Assembly: GCF_900129665.1 (NCBI RefSeq) | Contig: NZ_FQWL01000003.1 | Coordinates: forward strand, 186,001-250,000 | Reading direction: 5' to 3' | Source of the DNA: Flagellimonas flava | GTDB taxonomy: Bacteria; Bacteroidota; Bacteroidia; Flavobacteriales; Flavobacteriaceae | DNA length: 64,000 nt | Shown here: piece by piece, positions 59,274 through 64,000 of the stretch | Layout of the letters: each line of letters begins with the position of its first letter | Numbering within the stretch: the stretch's first letter is position 1 | Program-made: the position numbers and the translations under genes | Notes under the pieces: generated by a model | Databases searched by the model: none | What the model was told of the DNA's origin: nothing | Seen by the model: only the letters and a program-made list of their open reading frames with translations

Positions 59274-60692
59274 CTATTCCCTTTCTGCCAATTGATCTTT
59301 GCCCCTCATCAATTTGGCCCGATGTGACTGGACCAGCTCTTTGATTTCTGTGATAACTTCTGGGTTTTCTTCGGCAATATTGAAGTGTTCAGAGGCATCA
59401 TGATTCAGCTGATATAATTGGGGAGTTTCATGTTCTTCCCTATCCCCAAATTGTCCGTATGCACCCTGTGTAATAAAATGCGCCTTATAATCCCCAAGCC
59501 GCACGGCATACAGTTCCGTACCTCGATAATACATGATATGCTTCCTTGTACTTGAATCATGGTTCAACAAGGTTGGCCCCAAATCGTAACTATCCATAAT
59601 CCGGTCCTTGGGGATTTCAACTCCCGCCATCCGGCTAAAGGTGGCGAACAAGTCCATAGTGGAGCCCAAGTCGGTTACCAGTCCAGGTTTGATAAATCCC
59701 GGACCCCAAAATATTCCGGGTTCGCGCATGCCACCTTCCCAAGTGGTTCCTTTTCCTGCTCTTAGAAGACCGGCACTACCACCGTTTTCCTTAAATGGCA
59801 GCCAAGGCCCGTTATCAGAGGTGAAGACCACGATGGTATTTTCATCCAAACCCTCATCTCTAAGGGTCTCCAAAATCAGCCCAACACCATGGTCAATTTC
59901 CTGAACCACATCACCATAAAGCCCTCGCTCACTTTTACCTGTTGCCTCTTCAGAAGCAAACAAGGGGATGTGGGGAAGATTATGTGCCAAATAAATAAAG
60001 AATGGCCCTTCTTTATGCTCTTTTATGAACTTAACCGTCTCATCACTATATCGTTTGGTGATGGTATTCTGATTGGCAGGTCGTTCAATAATTTCAGTGC
60101 CGCGAAGCAACGGAACATTGAAATGTTCTGTTTTAATGGCATCATCCTGTTGGCTCCAATAGTCTCCATTAGGATATTCGGCCACCCTGTCCATATCATT
60201 GGAATATGGAATTCCGTAATAGTAGTCAAACCCATGATTGGTGGGCAGGTACTGTTCTTTATGCCCCAAATGCCATTTACCGATGGCCGCGGTGGCATAC
60301 CCTGCCTTTTTCAGTTGCTCCGCAAGTGTAATTTCAGTTTGCGGCAATCCATTTTTGGAATCGGGAAAAAGTACCCGATTTTTATTACTTGCCATCCCAC
60401 TCCTCACAGGCAATCGCCCTGTAAGCAAAGCCGCCCTACTCGGCGTGCATACGCTAGCACCCACATAAAAGTTGGTCCATTTTTGACCTTCAAAGGCCAT
60501 TCGATCTAAGTTGGGGGTATGAATGGTGGGATTACCATAACAACTTAGGTCCCCATAGCCCAGATCGTCCGCAAAAATGACTATAAAATTGGGTCGATTC
60601 TGACTTTGGGCATATAATTCTACGTTGCATAATCCCGCTATGGAGATTATTAAAATCAGCATAATATTTTGGGAAAAACGCGGTGGTTTCAT
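59274..60692 (-). CDS. Exported sulfatase (formylglycine-dependent)
   Basis: A 472-residue arylsulfatase with an N-terminal signal peptide (MLILIISIAGLCNVELYAQ). Active-site features are FADDLGYGD, Cys 82 in CTPSRAALLTG (C-x-P-x-R, the formylglycine site), GKWHLGH and VFTSDNGPW. Soluble periplasmic enzyme, in contrast to the lipoprotein paralogue at 56537. It shares its general plan with that gene (about 460 residues, same motif order), suggesting an old duplication or shared family with different substrates. Confidence 0.9.
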   Translation of the reverse strand: MKPPRFSQNIMLILIISIAGLCNVELYAQSQNRPNFIVIFADDLGYGDLSCYGNPTIHTPNLDRMAFEGQKWTNFYVGASVCTPSRAALLTGRLPVRSGMASNKNRVLFPDSKNGLPQTEITLAEQLKKAGYATAAIGKWHLGHKEQYLPTNHGFDYYYGIPYSNDMDRVAEYPNGDYWSQQDDAIKTEHFNVPLLRGTEIIERPANQNTITKRYSDETVKFIKEHKEGPFFIYLAHNLPHIPLFASEEATGKSERGLYGDVVQEIDHGVGLILETLRDEGLDENTIVVFTSDNGPWLPFKENGGSAGLLRAGKGTTWEGGMREPGIFWGPGFIKPGLVTDLGSTMDLFATFSRMAGVEIPKDRIMDSYDLGPTLLNHDSSTRKHIMYYRGTELYAVRLGDYKAHFITQGAYGQFGDREEHETPQLYQLNHDASEHFNIAEENPEVITEIKELVQSHRAKLMRGKDQLAERE

Positions 60693-60814
60693 CTATTGTA
60701 GTTTATCGGTGGCTATATATAAGACCTAAAAATAGGAAGAACGACATCAACTGAGGCGGAATTTATCCCGATAAACCACACTATCCCATGGATGGACCTC
60801 AAGTTGATAACTCC

Positions 60815-60830
60815 TAAAAACTAGTTTTTA
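60815..60830. promoter_or_regulatory. Palindrome between divergent sulfatase and dnaE genes
   Basis: TAAAAACTAGTTTTTA is a perfect 16-bp inverted repeat in the 195-bp divergent gap, 58 bp before dnaE. It could be a dimeric regulator site; AT-rich palindromes of this size also occur by chance. Confidence 0.3.
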
Positions 60831-60887
60831 ATATACCTTCCTGTTTCTCTATTTTTAAAGGCTCATTTTTTTGATTGAAAATCGCCC

Positions 60888-63800
60888 ATGTATCTAATTT
60901 TTGACACAGAGACCACCGGATTGCCCAAACGCTGGGATGCTCCCATAACCGATACCGACAACTGGCCTAGATGCGTTCAGATTGCCTGGCAACTTCATGA
61001 TGAACTGGGGAATCTGGTAGAGCACAAGGATATGTTGGTAAAACCTGATGGATTCAACATTCCTTACGAATCGGAGCAGGTACACGGCATTTCAACAGCA
61101 TTGGCAGAAGAACAAGGTATTTCGTTGCAAGAGACATTGGATGCTTTTAACGAGGCCCTATCCAAAGCCAAATTTATCGTGGGTCAAAATGTGGGTTTTG
61201 ACGTTAACGTCATGGGCTGCGAGTTCTACAGACTGGATGTCAAAAATAGTTTGACATCGCTTCCCGTTTTGGATACCTGTACTGAGGCTACTGCCGAAAT
61301 GTGCAAAATCCCAGGAGGTCGTGGTGGAAAATTTAAATTGCCGACCCTAACCGAACTCCATGAGCATTTGTTTGGGGAACCTTTCGCAGAAGCCCATAAT
61401 GCCACCGCTGATGTTGAGGCCACCACGAGATGCTTTTTGGAATTGGTTCGGAACAGACACTTTTCAATTCAGCAGCTGGATGTTCAACCTGATTATTTTG
61501 AAAAGTTTTCAGCCGCCAACCCTCAGGAAATCGAACTTATTGGCCTCAAACACCTCAACCTAAAAAAGGCCTCCAAAGAAATTGCGGATGCACTTTGGGC
61601 CAAGGATACTGGCGGAATCTCCGAAGATGAAATCAACCAAAATGTTGCCCATCTTGCCGATGTACCTTTTGCACATTTGCACAACCACTCCCAGTTCTCC
61701 GTACTGCAGTCTACCATAAACATTAAAAGCCTGGTTAAATCAGCAGCTGAAAATGACATGCCGGCCGTTGCCCTAACGGACCATGCCAATATGATGGGGG
61801 CTTTTCATTTTGTGAAAGAGATAAAAGCCCACAACAAAGGTGTTAAGGAAAGAAATGCTGAACAGGAAGCCAATGGGGAAACTCCTTCCGAAAAAGAGAT
61901 TACCCCAATTATTGGATGTGAATTTCATGTATGCGATGACCATACCAACAAGAATGTAAAAGACCACGGTTACCAAATTGTCCTATTGGCCAAGAACAAA
62001 AATGGCTATCACAACCTGGCCAAGATGTCCTCCATCGCCTATACGGATGGTTTTTATTACGTTCCCCGAATAGATCGAAAAATCATATCGCAATACAAAG
62101 AGGATGTCATGGTCCTCACAGGGAATCTGTATGGGGAAGTACCCAATAAAATTCTCAACACCGGTGAAAAACAGGCAGAGGAAGCCCTACTATGGTGGAA
62201 ACAGGAATTTGGAGACGACCTATATATTGAAATAATGCGCCATGGCCAGGAAGATGAAGATAGGGTCAACCAGGTTTTGCTCCAACTGGCCAAAAAACAT
62301 GAGGTAAAGTTAGTTGCCACCAATAACACCTATTACTGCGCTAAAGAAGATGCAGAGGCGCACGACATTTTATTGTGCGTAAAGGACGGCGAAAAGCAGA
62401 CAACACCGATTGGAAGAGGTCGAGGTTACCGATATGGCCTGCCCAATCAGGAGTATTACTTCAAATCCTCAGACGAAATGAAGTCCCTTTTCAAAGATGT
62501 TCCGAAAGCCATTCTGAACATTCAAGAAATTGTGGACAAGGTGGAACCTTTTGATTTAGCCCGAGATGTTCTGTTGCCCAAGTTTGATATTCCAGCCGAA
62601 TTTAAGGTTGAAGCAGATATGGCCGATGGCGGGAAACGTGGAGAGAATGCCTATCTCAAACACATTACCTATCAAGGTGCGGAAAAACGGTACGGCACCA
62701 TTACAGATGAGATTACGGAACGAATAGATTTTGAGTTGGGCACTATCGAAAATTCTGGATATCCCGGTTACTTCCTCATTGTGGAGGATTTCATCAGGGA
62801 GGCCAGAAATATGGGTGTTTCTGTAGGCCCTGGCCGTGGATCGGCCGCAGGGTCCGTGGTAGCCTATTGTCTGGGAATCACAAATATAGACCCTTTAAAG
62901 TATGACTTACTTTTTGAGCGATTCCTTAATCCGGACAGGGTGTCCATGCCCGATATTGACATTGACTTTGATGATGAGGGGCGCGGCAAGGTCATGGATT
63001 ATGTTATCGATAAATATGGGGCCAATCAAGTGGCCCAGATTATCACCTATGGCACTATGGCCGCCAAATCTTCCATTAGGGATACGGCGAGGGTGCTGGA
63101 TTTACCCTTAAGCGAAGCGGATAGAATTGCCAAGCTCATCCCGAACATGTCCAAACTGAACAAAATATTTGGAGTGGACGAGGCAGACCTTAAGAAAAAG
63201 TTTCGTTCAGATGATCTGGATAAAATCCATCAACTCCTCAATATTTCTGAAGGCGATGATTTAGAAGGACAGACGGTCAACATGGCCCGAGTGCTTGAAG
63301 GCTCACTAAGAAATACGGGAATTCATGCCTGTGGGGTAATCATTACTCCGGATGACATTACCAACTTTGTTCCTGTTGCCACGGCGAAGGATTCGGATTT
63401 ATATGTTACCCAATTCGACAACTCTGTTGTGGAGAGTGCAGGTCTGCTCAAAATGGACTTTTTAGGGCTTAAGACGTTGACGCTGATCAAGGATACGGTA
63501 AAAATAGTAAAAGCAAGAACCGGAGTGGAACTTGTTCCGGATGATTTTCCTTTGGACGATGAAAAGACCTATGAGCTTTTCCAACGGGGTGATACGGTTG
63601 GGATATTCCAGTACGAATCTCCGGGGATGCAAAAGCATATGAAAAACTTAAAACCTACGGTTTTTGATGATCTTATCGCAATGAATGCGCTCTACCGCCC
63701 CGGTCCTATGGAATATATTCCCAGCTTTATTGCCCGGAAGCATGGGGAGGAGGAAATCACATACGACCTTCCAGATATGGAAGAGTACCTTAAAGAGACC

Positions 63801-64000
63801 TACGGAATCACCGTTTACCAAGAACAGGTGATGTTGCTTTCCCAGAAGCTGGCAGGTTTCTCCAAAGGTGATGCAGATGTGTTACGGAAAGCCATGGGGA
63901 AAAAAATCTTCGCTCTACTGCAGAAACTAAAACCACAATTTTTAGATGGTGGGGAAAAGAACGGTCATCCTAGGGAGGTTTTGGAGAAAATATGGAAAGA
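60888..64000 (+). CDS. dnaE: Replicative DNA polymerase III alpha with N-terminal exonuclease (partial)
   Basis: Open from ATG 60888 to the window end, 1037 codons. Residues 1 to about 190 are a DEDDh proofreading exonuclease (FDTETTG, QNVGFDVNV and AHNATADVEA, giving the Asp, Glu, Asp, His and Asp of the active site). From about 255 the PHP domain follows (FAHLHNHSQFSVLQS), then the polymerase core with the catalytic PDIDIDFDD (Asp 689, 691, 693), GPGRGSAAGSVVAYC and FQYESPGMQKHMK. In most bacteria proofreading is a separate DnaQ subunit; the fused form is common in Bacteroidota. The C-terminal part is beyond the window. Confidence 0.95.
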   Translation, partial: MYLIFDTETTGLPKRWDAPITDTDNWPRCVQIAWQLHDELGNLVEHKDMLVKPDGFNIPYESEQVHGISTALAEEQGISLQETLDAFNEALSKAKFIVGQNVGFDVNVMGCEFYRLDVKNSLTSLPVLDTCTEATAEMCKIPGGRGGKFKLPTLTELHEHLFGEPFAEAHNATADVEATTRCFLELVRNRHFSIQQLDVQPDYFEKFSAANPQEIELIGLKHLNLKKASKEIADALWAKDTGGISEDEINQNVAHLADVPFAHLHNHSQFSVLQSTINIKSLVKSAAENDMPAVALTDHANMMGAFHFVKEIKAHNKGVKERNAEQEANGETPSEKEITPIIGCEFHVCDDHTNKNVKDHGYQIVLLAKNKNGYHNLAKMSSIAYTDGFYYVPRIDRKIISQYKEDVMVLTGNLYGEVPNKILNTGEKQAEEALLWWKQEFGDDLYIEIMRHGQEDEDRVNQVLLQLAKKHEVKLVATNNTYYCAKEDAEAHDILLCVKDGEKQTTPIGRGRGYRYGLPNQEYYFKSSDEMKSLFKDVPKAILNIQEIVDKVEPFDLARDVLLPKFDIPAEFKVEADMADGGKRGENAYLKHITYQGAEKRYGTITDEITERIDFELGTIENSGYPGYFLIVEDFIREARNMGVSVGPGRGSAAGSVVAYCLGITNIDPLKYDLLFERFLNPDRVSMPDIDIDFDDEGRGKVMDYVIDKYGANQVAQIITYGTMAAKSSIRDTARVLDLPLSEADRIAKLIPNMSKLNKIFGVDEADLKKKFRSDDLDKIHQLLNISEGDDLEGQTVNMARVLEGSLRNTGIHACGVIITPDDITNFVPVATAKDSDLYVTQFDNSVVESAGLLKMDFLGLKTLTLIKDTVKIVKARTGVELVPDDFPLDDEKTYELFQRGDTVGIFQYESPGMQKHMKNLKPTVFDDLIAMNALYRPGPMEYIPSFIARKHGEEEITYDLPDMEEYLKETYGITVYQEQVMLLSQKLAGFSKGDADVLRKAMGKKIFALLQKLKPQFLDGGEKNGHPREVLEKIWK

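Noticed and set aside
1..64000. CRISPR arrays, insertion sequences, prophage or integrase genes
   Set aside because: No regularly spaced repeat array, transposase, cas or integrase signature was found on either strand.

Overview
The window comes from a marine-type Flavobacteriaceae genome (Bacteroidota), probably close to Muricauda/Allomuricauda; the genus is inferred from overall gene content. The signs are low GC by eye, promoters of the Bacteroidota type (TTG, 17-21 nt, TAnnTTTG) in front of rpsP, a tRNA-Leu, a toxin-antitoxin pair and a candidate small RNA, many short lipoproteins, two sulfatases, the long form of urocanate hydratase and a DnaE with a fused proofreading domain.

Layout. 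1-3000: the tail of an unknown gene, decayed fragments and three small lipoprotein genes. 3112-5956: tRNA-Leu(UAG), an M20 dipeptidase and a DUF4407 membrane protein. 5981-30292: a large exopolysaccharide (EPS) locus on the minus strand in at least three transcription units: rmlBACD (dTDP-rhamnose), an LruC-lipoprotein/ugd/UDP-xylose synthase/glycosyltransferase unit, and an assembly unit (response regulator, receiver-phosphoglycosyltransferase fusion, half-size TolC-like protein, Wzc-like, Wzx, Wzy-like, glycosyltransferase). One receiver-histidine kinase lies between them on the plus strand. 29124-36522: a signalling operon with an H-NOX heme domain, a multi-PAS kinase, a FIST (NosP-type) protein, a second kinase, an Hpt protein and a LytTR regulator, followed by a STAS protein and a glycosyltransferase. 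36601-43592: a single-domain response regulator and housekeeping genes (DUF4230, cyclase, HemW, RuvC, nitroreductase, LysR). 43671-49474: the histidine utilisation operon hutHIUG. 49488-50222: a candidate small RNA and a RelBE/YafQ-type toxin-antitoxin pair. 50328-54590: a dinB-dnaE2-like mutagenic polymerase cassette. 54593-60692: acyl-CoA dehydrogenase, TrmN6-like methylase, two sulfatases and rpsP-rimM. 60888-end: the replicative DnaE with N-terminal exonuclease, cut by the window edge.

Main hypothesis. The promoters of rmlB, the LruC unit, the assembly unit and the H-NOX/LytTR operon share one architecture: two GTT-core half-sites in direct repeat 20-21 bp apart, with the inner half-site 29-30 bp upstream of a TAnnTTT-like -7 box and, in three of the four, no TTG -33 element. 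This is the geometry expected of a LytTR-family regulator, and the only LytTR gene in the window sits in one of the four units, beside two candidate nitric-oxide sensors. I infer a nitric-oxide-responsive phosphorelay (H-NOX and FIST to two kinases, Hpt and LytTR) that controls synthesis of a rhamnose/glucuronate/xylose-containing EPS and its own expression. Binding and NO sensing are untested.
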